Shown: piece by piece, positions 33,393 to 42,701 of the stretch
Layout: each line of letters starts with the position of its first letter
Position numbering within the stretch: the stretch's first letter is position 1
Assembly: GCA_021806005.1 (NCBI GenBank)
Contig: JAJZDM010000006.1
Coordinates: 1-64,000, forward strand
DNA length: 64,000 nt
Direction of reading: 5' to 3'
DNA from: Acidobacteriota bacterium
Lineage (GTDB): Bacteria; Acidobacteriota; Terriglobia; Terriglobales; Acidobacteriaceae
Position numbers and translations under genes: made by a program
The notes under the pieces: model-generated
What the model was told of the DNA's origin: nothing
The model's database searches: none
Seen by the model: the letters and a program-made list of their open reading frames with translations, nothing else

Positions 33393-34418
33393 ATGAATCG
33401 TCAGGTTTCGATTGCGGCGCTCCTTGCTCTTCTCAGGGAGCAGAGTTCATTTGTGATCAGCTCGCACATTCGTCCGGATGGCGATGCGATCGGCTCTGCG
33501 CTGGGACTGATGCATCTGCTGGAGGGGATGGGGAAGCGGGTGTCGGTGGTCTTTGTGGATCCGATTCCCGCGAGCTTTGATTTCATGGTTGGGCGGGAGC
33601 GGGTTTCGCACAGTTTCCCTGCCGCGGATGCCGCAGTTTTTTTGGAGTGCGACTCGATTGAGAGGAGTTGCATTGATCGAGGGGAGTTCGAGGCGTTGCC
33701 TCCCCGGATCACAATCAATATCGATCATCATCGCAGCGGTCGAGAGTTTGCGGACTTCAACTGGATCGATCCGGAGGCGGCGGCGGTGGGGTGCATGATC
33801 TACGACCTGGCGGTTGCGGCCGGCGTCGCCATCACTCCGGCGATGGCGGATTGTCTGTACGCCGCGGTTCTGACCGATACCGGATCCTTCAACTATCCGA
33901 GCACCACGGCTGCGACCTTTGCGATGGCGGAGCACCTGGTGCGCAGTGGAGCGGACCCGCACAGGATCGCGGCGGAGGTCTACTTTTCCAACTCTGCCAG
34001 CAAGGTTCGCCTGCTGGGTGTTGCGCTGAGCAACATCCAGATTGCGGGTGCGGTCTCCTGGAGCCACATTACTCTGGAAGAGATGGAGCGGGTGGGCGCC
34101 AGCGCGGAGGACTGCGAGGGGGTGGCGAATCATCTGATCGGCATCGAAGGGGTGGAGGCCGCGGTGTTTCTCCGCGAGATGCCGGAGCAGGATCAGTTTC
34201 GCCTGAGCCTGCGCAGCCGCCGAAGCCTGGATGTCTCAGTGATCGCGGAGCGCTTTGGCGGTGGGGGGCACAAGACTGCGAGCGGATGCAGTATGGAGGG
34301 CACGCTTGCAGAGGTAACCCGGCGCATCGTGGAGGATCTTCGTCAAGCATGTGTTCCCGGGACGGATGTCACCGAGGCAGTGGAGGCTCCAACGCTGCCT
34401 TCAATTCTGTTAGCCTAA
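33393..34418 (+). CDS. nrnA: DHH-family oligoribonuclease / pAp phosphatase NrnA
   Basis: This 341-aa enzyme degrades short RNA fragments and removes the 3'-phosphate of pAp. The DHH domain (residues ~15-180) shows HIRPDGDAIGSALGLMHLL, FLECDSIERSC, the DHH motif in INIDHHRSGREFADFNWI and YAAVLTDTGSFNYPSTTAAT. The DHHA1 domain at the C-terminus ends with RFGGGGHKTASGCSMEG, the conserved G-G-G-H binding loop. All metal-ligand motifs are present, so activity is expected. Its place after rbfA matches many genomes. Confidence 0.92.
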   Translation: MNRQVSIAALLALLREQSSFVISSHIRPDGDAIGSALGLMHLLEGMGKRVSVVFVDPIPASFDFMVGRERVSHSFPAADAAVFLECDSIERSCIDRGEFEALPPRITINIDHHRSGREFADFNWIDPEAAAVGCMIYDLAVAAGVAITPAMADCLYAAVLTDTGSFNYPSTTAATFAMAEHLVRSGADPHRIAAEVYFSNSASKVRLLGVALSNIQIAGAVSWSHITLEEMERVGASAEDCEGVANHLIGIEGVEAAVFLREMPEQDQFRLSLRSRRSLDVSVIAERFGGGGHKTASGCSMEGTLAEVTRRIVEDLRQACVPGTDVTEAVEAPTLPSILLA

Positions 34419-34470
34419 GTCTCGCTTCGCGAATCTGCGGTGGCCTAAGAAGGGATACCTTTGACGGACC

Positions 34471-36429
34471 GTGGCCATAGGAGATTTGCGTGAGCGCAAA
34501 GCATTGCATTACGACGGATCTCACGGATTGATCGATTCATCCCAACCCGCATATGGACCCGAATCCGGCTCTGCAGGAGGCTCCGCAGACGGTTCCAGGA
34601 ATGTATCCTCTGGCGAGCTTCCGCCGTCCCGGGGACGGTTGTCTTCAAGCGTATCCCGCACCCGATTCAAGCGCATCCTCTTCTGGCTGCGCCACCATGA
34701 GCCAGGCTATACGGCCACGGAGTTTTTGATCCTCCTGCTGTTTGTAGGATTTTTCCTTTTCTATGGGCTGATTCCGATCTTTGGCGGTGATCAGCTGGGA
34801 CTGGTGGGCGCCGATGAGCCTCGCTACGCCCAGATTGCGCGGGAGATGCTCTCTGCCCATATGGCTGCCTGCCGGGCCGTGAATGCCAGCATTCTGCCCC
34901 ACAGTCTGCGACTCTCTGACCTTCGCGCCTCCTACGCCTGCCTGACCGGAGGCACGGTGACCCCGATCCTGAACGGCAAGCCGTGGCTGGAGAAGCCGGC
35001 GCTGTATTACTGGCGCGCGATGGGGTACTACCGGGAACTTGGAGTGTATGACTGGACAGCGCGGCTGGCCTCGGCCACCGGAGCGCTGGCGCTGATGATC
35101 CTGGCGTTTTTGCACCTGAAGCGATTTCGACCCGGCGGCCATCTGGACGCTGCTCTAATCATGGTCTCCTCGGTGGCGATGTTTGCCTTCTCTCGCGGAG
35201 CTTCCACGGACATGCAACTGGCGGCACCGTTCTGTATCGGCATGCTGGGCTGGTATGCATGGTATGAGACCGGCAAGAAGTTCTGGCTGTTCGACCTCTA
35301 CTTTTTCAACGCCGCTGCCACGCTGGCCAAAGGGCCGATTGCGCCCTTCCTGGCCCTGGGCATTTTGTGCCTGTTTGTGGGGCTACGGCGAGAGTGGTCC
35401 GCCCTGCGGCGAACCATCTGGGTGCCAGGGATTGTGCTCTATCTGGTGATGGTGCTGCCGTGGTACATCGCGGTGCAGCGGCGCAATCCTACGTTCTTCA
35501 ACGAGTTCTTCTGGCAGCACAACCTGGAGCGGTACTCCACCAATCTTTACCACCACCATCAGCCCATCTACTACTATCTGATCGTGCTGCTGGTGGGGAT
35601 GCTGCCCTGGACCGCGCTTTCGCTGCGAGCCCTGGTGGATGGTGTGGGCGCCTCCATCGCGGAGTGGAAGGTGCGCTTCAAGCCGCAGCGCTACGTCGGC
35701 CATGTCCGCGCTGGTGACGCCTTTCCTGAGTTTCTGGTCTTGTGGATGCTGTTCCCGATTGTCTTCTTCTCCTTCTCGGGATCGAAGCTTCCCGGGTATA
35801 TTCTCCCTTCCGTTCCGCCGCTGGCGATTCTTACGGGCGACTACCTCTTCCGGATCCGGCGACCCGGGATTCCGAACTGGTTGCTGTACGCCCACGCCGG
35901 AATGACCGGGATGGTGACCTTTGTTCTGATTCTCTGCCCGCAGTACATGGTCCATCAGCAGTTGATTCCGGCTGCCGGCATCCTGACATGGGCGGCGGTG
36001 CTGGGGGTGGCCGCAGGCGCTTTGGTAGTGCTGGTGACGCGCCGCTACGGCGTGCGGCATCTGCGTCTGGCGACGTTGATTCCCCTGGTAGCGCTGCTCT
36101 ACTTCCTGCTGGGGAGAAATGGGCACCTACTGGACGTGAACTACTCGGCGCGCCCCCTGGCCGACGAGATCCAGCGGGCTGACCCGGATGCGAAGGTGGT
36201 TGCCGAGTTTCAGGTACGGCGTGATCTGGTCTATGGACTTGCGTTCTATGAAGACCATAAGATTCTCAGTTACACCACGGATGGCGTTCCCGCCGGGGAG
36301 CATCTGGTCATTTTTCCTGACGGCGATGCGCCTCTGATGGAGAGTTACTGGAAGGGACGGCGGGTTCAGCCGATCCTGCACTATGGGGTGCGGGGCCTGT
36401 GGGTGTACAAAGTATCTCCGCAGAGTTGA
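34471..36429 (+). CDS. GT39-family (ArnT/PMT-like) membrane glycosyltransferase
   Basis: This 652-aa protein has ~12 membrane helices. The catalytic first loop carries GADEPRYAQIAREM (residues ~112-125), the acidic DE motif of ArnT-type lipid-linked sugar transferases. EKPALYYWRAMGYYRELGVYDWTARLASA follows in two parts, as in the PMT_2 family. Such enzymes move a sugar from a polyprenyl-phosphate donor to lipid A or protein on the periplasmic side. The acceptor is unknown. The first ~55 residues are Ser/Gly-rich and look disordered, so the start (GTG 34471) is uncertain. The GNAT gene begins 30 bases after. Confidence 0.85.
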   Translation: MAIGDLRERKALHYDGSHGLIDSSQPAYGPESGSAGGSADGSRNVSSGELPPSRGRLSSSVSRTRFKRILFWLRHHEPGYTATEFLILLLFVGFFLFYGLIPIFGGDQLGLVGADEPRYAQIAREMLSAHMAACRAVNASILPHSLRLSDLRASYACLTGGTVTPILNGKPWLEKPALYYWRAMGYYRELGVYDWTARLASATGALALMILAFLHLKRFRPGGHLDAALIMVSSVAMFAFSRGASTDMQLAAPFCIGMLGWYAWYETGKKFWLFDLYFFNAAATLAKGPIAPFLALGILCLFVGLRREWSALRRTIWVPGIVLYLVMVLPWYIAVQRRNPTFFNEFFWQHNLERYSTNLYHHHQPIYYYLIVLLVGMLPWTALSLRALVDGVGASIAEWKVRFKPQRYVGHVRAGDAFPEFLVLWMLFPIVFFSFSGSKLPGYILPSVPPLAILTGDYLFRIRRPGIPNWLLYAHAGMTGMVTFVLILCPQYMVHQQLIPAAGILTWAAVLGVAAGALVVLVTRRYGVRHLRLATLIPLVALLYFLLGRNGHLLDVNYSARPLADEIQRADPDAKVVAEFQVRRDLVYGLAFYEDHKILSYTTDGVPAGEHLVIFPDGDAPLMESYWKGRRVQPILHYGVRGLWVYKVSPQS

Positions 36430-36459
36430 GCGCGGAAGAGAGTCAGAGGCTGGAAGCCG

Positions 36460-37494
36460 TTGAGCACTTCAGGAAGTCACGAATCGCAACTCGAGATTCT
36501 GGATCTGCGCCACTTCTCCGGAGCACAGTTGCGATCGCTGCTGCGGGATGAGGCGGAGCGCTGGCAGCGCCGCCTGCACTGGGATTACACCCAGGCCTCG
36601 AACATGCTGATGGAGTACCTGGACAGCCGGATTCTGCCGGGCTATGTGGCTCTGCAGGCGGGCCGGATCGCAGGCTACGCCTTCTGCGTCTGCGAGGGGG
36701 CCAAGGCGGTCATTGGCGATGTATACGCCTTTGGCGAGACGGAGTGCAGGGATAATCCCATCTGCAATACGCTGATGAACCATCTGCTGGAGATGGTGGA
36801 GGGAATGCCCGGCATTGAACGGATAGAGTCCCAGTTATTGATGTTTCCCGACGGGGCGCTGTGGGAGACCTTTCATCAGCACGGGTTCAAAGCCTATCGC
36901 CGCTGTTTCATGCTGCGGGATCTGCAGGCTGAGCCGCCACGGATGGACGTGGTTCCAGGTGATCTTTGCATGGGGAAAAGCCTGGTGGTTGAGGCCTGGC
37001 GGCCGGAGTTCTATGATGGCGCGGCGCAGTTGATACATCGCTGCTATGCCGATCATATGGATGCCTGCATCAATGATCAGTACCGCACGCTCCATGGAGC
37101 CCAGCGGTTCCTGCACAACATTATTCGTTTCCCGGGCTGTGGCGTCTTTGACGCGGAGAACTCCTGGGTGGTGCGGGAGCAGAAGGAGCGGACCTCCGTT
37201 GACTTCTCCCGGGAGGCTCACTGGGGTTCCATTGAGGGGGTACTGCTCAGTTCCCGAGTCTGTGCAGGCGTCAACCACATCACCCAGATCTGTGTGACAC
37301 CCTCCCTGCGCGGTAAGGGGCTGGGGCGGATGCTGCTGGAGCACTGCGAGCGTGAGGGGGCCAGGCGAGGGGTTCGTCAGTTATCCCTGACGGTAACCGA
37401 GGCCAATGTTCACGCGCGGATGCTGTACGAGCGCAACGGATTTGAGACGCTGCATCGCTTTGAGGCCATGGTCTGCGATAGCGCGCGCGGCTGA
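36460..37494 (+). CDS. Tandem GNAT-type N-acetyltransferase
   Basis: This 344-aa protein starts at TTG 36460, with GGAAG four to eight bases upstream. The N-terminal half (RLHWDYTQASNMLMEYLDSR, LPGYVALQAGRIAGYAFCVC) resembles a degenerate GNAT fold. The C-terminal half is a clear GNAT domain with acetyl-CoA loop VTPSLRGKGLGRMLLEHCER (R-x-x-G-x-G/A form) and the final LTVTEANVHARMLYERNGFE. It transfers an acetyl group to an amine; the substrate is not evident. It lies 30 bases after the GT39 gene, suggesting co-transcription, but a shared pathway is only a guess. Confidence 0.82.
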   Translation: MSTSGSHESQLEILDLRHFSGAQLRSLLRDEAERWQRRLHWDYTQASNMLMEYLDSRILPGYVALQAGRIAGYAFCVCEGAKAVIGDVYAFGETECRDNPICNTLMNHLLEMVEGMPGIERIESQLLMFPDGALWETFHQHGFKAYRRCFMLRDLQAEPPRMDVVPGDLCMGKSLVVEAWRPEFYDGAAQLIHRCYADHMDACINDQYRTLHGAQRFLHNIIRFPGCGVFDAENSWVVREQKERTSVDFSREAHWGSIEGVLLSSRVCAGVNHITQICVTPSLRGKGLGRMLLEHCEREGARRGVRQLSLTVTEANVHARMLYERNGFETLHRFEAMVCDSARG

Positions 37495-37519
37495 GTGCGT
37501 TGTTCTTTCCGGCGGCGGG

Positions 37520-39118
37520 CTATTTTGTCCAGTTCACTCCGGGGCGCGCGACAGCATACATCTCCGCTGCAATCTGGTCGAAGAGCCCGTAACGATCCTG
37601 CTCCACCCTATACAGGTCGAAGTGGGATCGACCAGGGATGAAATTGAAGTGGGCATCAGCTCCCAGCCGGGTCAGGCGCGCCTCAAAGAGGCGAGCGGAG
37701 CCGTCCAGGTAGAACGTATCCGCTGTTCCCACGAAGAGGTGGATGCGGTCCTTGAGGAGGGGTCGATCTTTCGGCCACTCTTGCTCTACCAGGTGGGCCA
37801 GGTCAAAGTGATCATGCCAGTAGGCGACCACCACGGGGTTCACATCCCCAGTGGCACGGTCGAACATGGGCATGGGGGCTCCGCCCGGGGAGCGAGGCGA
37901 GAAGACCCAGTCAAAGGAAGTCATCTGCCCACCATAGGGGCCCAGAACCGCCTCTGTTTTGGCGAACTGTTCAATGGTTGCCACTACCTTCCCATCGATG
38001 CGCATGATCGGGTAGGCGGTTCCATCGGGCCGGTGGTAGACGTTCGCATGGGGAGCATAGAGGTCCGGGCCGGTGAAGTTGTGAAAGTCACTGGGATCCG
38101 GTGAGGTGGACCAGGTTCCTCCGAAGATCCCGGGGTAGTCGATCTGGAGTTGCAGTGTCGCCCATCCGCCGCTGGAGTGGCCGTTCAGAAAGCGTCCGTT
38201 GCGGGTAGCGTCCATCCGGTAGGTCTGTTCCAGCATGGGGATGAACTCGGTGGTCAGCGCGGTGCCCCAGGGGCCGTCGTTCACGGAGTCTGCGAATTCA
38301 TGGGTGCCCTCGGGGCAGGACTCGTCCAGCATCACCCAGATCATGGGGGGCATCTTGCCCTGGACCATGCGCTCACGGATCATCTCCCCCATGATGAGGT
38401 TGTAGTCCATGCCCGCGCCAAAGCCATGGGTGAAGTAGACGGTGGGGTAACGTTGCTGCGTGCCCCCAGCGTAGCCCGGCGGCAGGATCACCCAGGCGCG
38501 GATGGAGGTGGCGTTTCCGGAGAAGCGGGTCAGCAGCGGGCTGAGCATCTCCTGCCGTTCGATCTGCCCGGGCTGGACCTGTTGCATGGCCTTGGCAAGC
38601 GCGGCCTGGCGCTGGGGATCTTCCGAGGGGTGTCCGTTCAGGGTGAGCGTTGTCTCCGGGCTTTCAGGAGTCCACTGTGTCAGGGTTGCGACCGGGCTCA
38701 TCCAATCGGAGGGGGTGCGGCCGGAGTAGTTGTAGGTGTGCTCGGTATCCAGCACCGCCTGCACCTCATAGTCCCCCGGCGGCAAAGCGGAGAAGGGGTC
38801 GGGATAGGCGATCTGATCGGCATCAAATTCCACCGTGGAGCCTGGCGCCAGATCGCGGACCTCCTGAGCGGCCACCCATGTCTGCTGATTCTCCTGGCCG
38901 GGATGAAATTCCTGGAGGTTCACCTCCGTGTCTCCCTTACCCGGCTTCAGGAAGACGAGCAGGCGTCCACTGAGCGGCTTGGCGGTAGTGCTCTCCAGGC
39001 GGATGCGAAAGAAGACGTGCGGGGATGTCTGCTGGGCGGCGCAGATGCCAGGGTTTGCGGCAAGGATAGTTGCGATGGCCGCGCAGGCAAGGAGTTGGGC
39101 TGTTTGCTGAAGCCGCAT
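37520..39118 (-). CDS. Secreted alpha/beta-hydrolase of the esterase D / Fes type
   Basis: This 532-aa exported protein has a signal peptide (MRLQQTAQLLACAAIATILAAN with an Ala-x-Ala site), a ~170-residue N-terminal beta domain and an esterase domain of the PF00756 type. That domain shows YPTVYFTHGFGAGMDYNLIM, the nucleophile in FLNGHSSGGWATLQL, the acid near HLFVGTADTFYLDG and the His in NFIPGRSHFDLYRVEQD. It could be a feruloyl/acetyl-xylan or pectin-related esterase, or an enterobactin-type esterase. Plant-polymer genes elsewhere in the window make the first plausible, but no binding module decides it. It is convergent with the GNAT gene, 25 bases away. Confidence 0.8.
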   Translation of the reverse strand: MRLQQTAQLLACAAIATILAANPGICAAQQTSPHVFFRIRLESTTAKPLSGRLLVFLKPGKGDTEVNLQEFHPGQENQQTWVAAQEVRDLAPGSTVEFDADQIAYPDPFSALPPGDYEVQAVLDTEHTYNYSGRTPSDWMSPVATLTQWTPESPETTLTLNGHPSEDPQRQAALAKAMQQVQPGQIERQEMLSPLLTRFSGNATSIRAWVILPPGYAGGTQQRYPTVYFTHGFGAGMDYNLIMGEMIRERMVQGKMPPMIWVMLDESCPEGTHEFADSVNDGPWGTALTTEFIPMLEQTYRMDATRNGRFLNGHSSGGWATLQLQIDYPGIFGGTWSTSPDPSDFHNFTGPDLYAPHANVYHRPDGTAYPIMRIDGKVVATIEQFAKTEAVLGPYGGQMTSFDWVFSPRSPGGAPMPMFDRATGDVNPVVVAYWHDHFDLAHLVEQEWPKDRPLLKDRIHLFVGTADTFYLDGSARLFEARLTRLGADAHFNFIPGRSHFDLYRVEQDRYGLFDQIAAEMYAVARPGVNWTK

Positions 39119-39270
39119 CGACGGAGATCCCCCGAAGGAAAGTATTGAGGGATGATATCAGTCCTGGATAGGGTCAATGGACAGGCTGCAGGGCGTACGA
39201 CCGCTGGCAGCCGCACGGCTGCTCAGCCGCGCCACAGAACGCGACGCGTTGCCGGGCAGGCGTTGCACTG

Positions 39271-40788
39271 CTATTCGACGTGATAGTTGGGGGCCTCGCG
39301 GGTGATCACGACATCGTGGACGTGGCTCTCTCGCAGGCCGGCACCGGAGATGCGGATAAAGCGCGCCTTCTCCTGGAGTTCGGCGATGGTTGCACAGCCT
39401 AGGTAGCCCATGCCGGAGCGCAGGCCGCCGATTAGTTGGTAGATCGTATCCTCGATCGGACCGCGATGCGGGACGCGGCCTTCGATGCCCTCGGGAACGA
39501 ACTTGGCCAGGCGGTTGCCGTTCTCCCGGGCGGTGATCGAGGTTCGCGAGGTCTCTTCGCTGGCGATGTCGTCTTTGCTCTGGAAGTAGCGCTCGCCGGA
39601 GCCCTGCGCCATGGCGCTCAGGCTGCCCATGCCGCGATAGGTTTTGAAACTGCGGCCCTGGTAGAGGATGGTCTCTCCGGGGCTCTCATCCACGCCAGCG
39701 AAGAGCGAGCCCAGCATGCAGACGCTGGCTCCGGCTGCGATGGCCTTGGTGATATCACCGGAGTACTTGACGCCGCCATCGCCGATGATGGCCACGCCAC
39801 GTTCTCGGGCGGCACGATAGGATTCAGCGATGGCGGTGATCTGCGGCATGCCCGCGCCGGTTACCATGCGGGTGGTGCAGATGGAGCCGGGGCCGATGCC
39901 CACCTTGACGGCATCCGCGCCGGCGTCGATCAGCGCCATGGTGCCTTCGTAGGTCGCCACGTTGCCAGCGAAGAGGTCCACATCCGGAAATGCTTTCTTC
40001 ACCTGGGAGACGGCCTCCAGGACGCGTGAGGAGTGGCCGTGGGCGGAGTCGATGGCCAGCGCGTCCACCCGGTACTTGATCAACTCGGCGGCCCGCTCCA
40101 GAAAGTCGCCCGTGGCTCCGATGGCGCCGGCGACGCGCAGACGGCCCTGTTCATCCTTGCTGGCGTTGGGGTACTTCAACTTCTTCTGGATGTCCTTGAC
40201 GGTGATCAGGCCTTTCAGTTCGTAGGCATCATTGACCACCAGCAGCTTCTCTACCCGGTGCTGGTGAAGGATATGCTCCGCCTGTTCCAGCGTGGTTCCC
40301 ACCGGAACGGTGATCAGGTTGGTCTTGGTCATCACGTCTCCGATGGGGATATCGGTGCGGGAGACGAAGCGCAGGTCGCGGTTGGTGAGAATGCCGACCA
40401 GCTTGCTGTTCCGGGTGACCGGTACGCCGGAGATCTTGAAGCGGCGCATCACCTCCAGCGCATCGGCGATGGGCCGCTCCGGTTCGATGGTGACCGGGTC
40501 CACAATCATGCCGCTCTCCGAACGCTTCACCTTGTCGATCTCTCCCGCCTGCTGCTCGATGGTGAGATTGCGGTGCACGACGCCCAGGCCACCGAGTTGG
40601 GCGATGGCGATCGCCAGGCGTGACTCGGTGACGGTATCCATTGCAGCCGACATCAGGGGCATGGCCAGCGTGATCTTGGGCGTGAGGCGTACCTGCGTGC
40701 TGACCTGGGTTGGAACGACGTCGGAGTAGGCGGGAACCAGCAGCACGTCGTCGAACGTGAGCGCTTCGGGAATCGAGTTGGGGACCAT
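39271..40788 (-). CDS. guaB: IMP dehydrogenase
   Basis: This 505-aa enzyme oxidises IMP to XMP, the first step to GMP. The TIM-barrel N-terminus reads [19 protein letters not shown]. Two CBS domains sit at ~95-215 ([39 protein letters not shown]). The catalytic loop [17 protein letters not shown] contains the nucleophile Cys304, and the flap has the [17 protein letters not shown] and [13 protein letters not shown] segments. Length and motifs are complete. The start at 40788 ([12 protein letters not shown]) has AAGGGT just upstream. It is divergent from the DrrA-like ABC gene. Confidence 0.95.
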   Translation of the reverse strand: MVPNSIPEALTFDDVLLVPAYSDVVPTQVSTQVRLTPKITLAMPLMSAAMDTVTESRLAIAIAQLGGLGVVHRNLTIEQQAGEIDKVKRSESGMIVDPVTIEPERPIADALEVMRRFKISGVPVTRNSKLVGILTNRDLRFVSRTDIPIGDVMTKTNLITVPVGTTLEQAEHILHQHRVEKLLVVNDAYELKGLITVKDIQKKLKYPNASKDEQGRLRVAGAIGATGDFLERAAELIKYRVDALAIDSAHGHSSRVLEAVSQVKKAFPDVDLFAGNVATYEGTMALIDAGADAVKVGIGPGSICTTRMVTGAGMPQITAIAESYRAARERGVAIIGDGGVKYSGDITKAIAAGASVCMLGSLFAGVDESPGETILYQGRSFKTYRGMGSLSAMAQGSGERYFQSKDDIASEETSRTSITARENGNRLAKFVPEGIEGRVPHRGPIEDTIYQLIGGLRSGMGYLGCATIAELQEKARFIRISGAGLRESHVHDVVITREAPNYHVE

Positions 40789-41115
40789 ACCCTTCTATTG
40801 TTGCACCTGGAGACGCGGGGGAGCGAGGGGCACCGTGCCCGGGCTGCTCTCGGCCGTCTCCAGGACGGTTTCAGGGGTCCCTGGCTACGGGAATGGCCGG
40901 GCTGGGGAGAGTCCTGGTGGGGGAGTACAGGATTTGACGGGCCAGACGGTATGGGTTGAGATGATTATGGGTGCAAAGCATACATTCGCCAGCGACGGGA
41001 CGGGATGGGCTGCGGATCCATGCGAGTCCCGCGCCCGGCCGGGTCCCAATGCGCTGTGAAGGAGTACAGCGGTGCGCTGGTGGGCGGAGGAGACAGCAGA
41101 GGTGAGAGAGCCTGC
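40789..41115. other. Divergent region guaB / ABC exporter
   Basis: This 327-base gap has GC-rich inverted repeats near 40838-40874 and a promoter-like element for the ABC genes at 40956-40984. No ORF with protein character was found. Confidence 0.4.
40956..40984 (+). promoter_or_regulatory. Likely promoter of the DrrAB-like ABC genes
   Basis: TTGAGA (40956-40961), a 17-base spacer and CATACA (40979-40984). A second overlapping pair starts with TTGACG at 40934. Start codon at 41116. Confidence 0.45.
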
Positions 41116-41919
41116 ATGAGCGACATGATTGTGGTGAAGAATCTGGTGAAGAACTACGGCAGTTTCTGCGCTGTGAACCAGATCTCCTTTTCCGTGCCGG
41201 AGGGCAGGATCTTTGCCTTTCTGGGTCCGAATGGAGCGGGCAAAACCACCACCATCAAGATGCTCACCACCATCCTGGAGCCGAGCGCCGGAACCCTGCT
41301 CGTGAACGGTTTCGATCCGGTCTCCCAGCGCAAGCAGGCGCGCCGCTCCTTCGGCATTGTGTTTCAGGATCCGAGCCTGGATGAAGAACTTACCGCGCAG
41401 GAGAATATGGACCTGCATGGAGCCCTCTATGGAGTCCCCCGGAGCGAACGCATGAGCCGCACCCGAACGCTGCTGGAGTTGGTGGGGCTATGGGATCGCC
41501 GCAATGAGTTCGTCAAGCAGTACTCCGGGGGGATGAAGCGCCGCCTGGAGGTCGCCCGGGCGCTGCTGCACAAGCCGCGCATCCTGTTTCTGGACGAGCC
41601 CACCATCGGCCTGGACCCCCAGACCCGCAATCACATCTGGGGCTATATCGCGACGCTGAGCAAGGAGCAGAACGTCACCGTCTTCTTCACCACCCACTAT
41701 ATGGAGGAGGCTGATCGCGTGGCGGGCGAGGTAGCCGTGATCGACCATGGCAGGATCATCGCCCAGGGCACGCCTGCCGCGCTGAAGCAGCAGACCGGGA
41801 CACCTACCCTGGAGGACGCCTTTATCGCTCTTACCGGCCATGACATACGCGACGAGGAGGCCGGAGCAGCCGACCATATGCGCGCGATGCGCAACGTCTG
41901 GAGAGGAGGACGGCGATGA
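41116..41919 (+). CDS. ABC transporter ATPase, DrrA-like
   Basis: This 267-aa nucleotide-binding subunit shows Walker A FLGPNGAGKTTTIKML, the Q-loop region IVFQDPSLDEELTAQEN, signature KQYSGGMKRRLEVARALL, Walker B ILFLDEPTIGLDPQTR and H-loop FFTTHYMEEADRVAG. The full set implies an active ATPase. The DrrA/NatA subgroup exports hydrophobic drugs or other small molecules with a single ABC-2 permease, here encoded next with a four-base ATGA overlap. ATG 41116 is chosen because homology begins there; the open frame to 41005 is non-protein. Confidence 0.92.
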   Translation: MSDMIVVKNLVKNYGSFCAVNQISFSVPEGRIFAFLGPNGAGKTTTIKMLTTILEPSAGTLLVNGFDPVSQRKQARRSFGIVFQDPSLDEELTAQENMDLHGALYGVPRSERMSRTRTLLELVGLWDRRNEFVKQYSGGMKRRLEVARALLHKPRILFLDEPTIGLDPQTRNHIWGYIATLSKEQNVTVFFTTHYMEEADRVAGEVAVIDHGRIIAQGTPAALKQQTGTPTLEDAFIALTGHDIRDEEAGAADHMRAMRNVWRGGRR

Positions 41920-42662
41920 GAGCCATCCTGATTCTGTGCATACGGCAGTTGAAGCGCTATATGCGTTCCCCGGCCCGGATTGTCGGGTCGCTGGGTCAGC
42001 CGGTGATCTTTCTGCTGGCGCTCGGCTTTGGCATCGGTTCGGTCTTCCAAAGAGCCGGCTCCGGCAACTACTTCAGCTTTCTGGCACCAGGGATCATTGT
42101 GATGGGCATTATGTTCACAGCGGTCTTCTCCGGCATCGAGATCATCTGGGATCGTCAGTTCGGTTTTCTCAAGGAGACCCTGGTAGCGCCGGTCTCGCGG
42201 CTGCAGATCGTTCTGGGGCGTGTTCTGGGCGGAGCGATCGTGGCCGTTCTGCAGGGTTGCGCGGTGTTCCTGGTGTGCGTGGCCTTTGGCTTCCGGGTTC
42301 ACCAGATGACTCTGGTCCCGGTGGCTTTTCTGTTCATGTTCCTGATCGCGATCCTGTTCACCTCCATCGGTACGGCGATCGGCTCCGTACTGCAGGATAT
42401 GCAGGGCTTTCCCCTGGTGATGAACTTTCTGGTGATGCCGCTGTTCTTCTTCTCGGACGCTCTGTTTCCCATCAAGGGCCTGCCCAAGGCTTTGGAGGGG
42501 GCTCTGCGCCTGAACCCGGTGACCTACGGAGTGGATGGTCTGCGCGGCGCGCTGATCGGTGTCTCTTCCTTCCATTACGTGACCGACTTTGGAGTGCTTA
42601 CCGTGTTGAGCGCCGTGCTGCTGGCCATCGGCAGCTACCTGTTTGCGAAGATTCAGTTGTGA
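41916..42662 (+). CDS. ABC-2 type permease, DrrB-like
   Basis: This 248-aa membrane subunit has six helices of the ABC-2 family: QPVIFLLALGFGIGSVFQRA, YFSFLAPGIIVMGIMFTAVF, then SGIEIIWDRQFGFLKETLVA (the conserved cytosolic E-x-x-x-x-P loop), VAVLQGCAVFLVCVAFGF, LFMFLIAILFTSIGTAIGSV and MNFLVMPLFFFSDALFPI. It forms a homodimer with two ATPase subunits. The substrate is unknown; drug or lipid export is typical. It is convergent with the ClC gene, with only 39 bases between. Confidence 0.88.
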   Translation: MRAILILCIRQLKRYMRSPARIVGSLGQPVIFLLALGFGIGSVFQRAGSGNYFSFLAPGIIVMGIMFTAVFSGIEIIWDRQFGFLKETLVAPVSRLQIVLGRVLGGAIVAVLQGCAVFLVCVAFGFRVHQMTLVPVAFLFMFLIAILFTSIGTAIGSVLQDMQGFPLVMNFLVMPLFFFSDALFPIKGLPKALEGALRLNPVTYGVDGLRGALIGVSSFHYVTDFGVLTVLSAVLLAIGSYLFAKIQL

Positions 42663-42701
42663 GAGCTATGGCGGTTGGGGCGGGGTGTTTGCCGCCCGAC
42701 C

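Noticed and set aside
36460-37494. Possible GT39-GNAT functional pair
   Set aside because: Close spacing alone does not show a common pathway, so no joint function was claimed.
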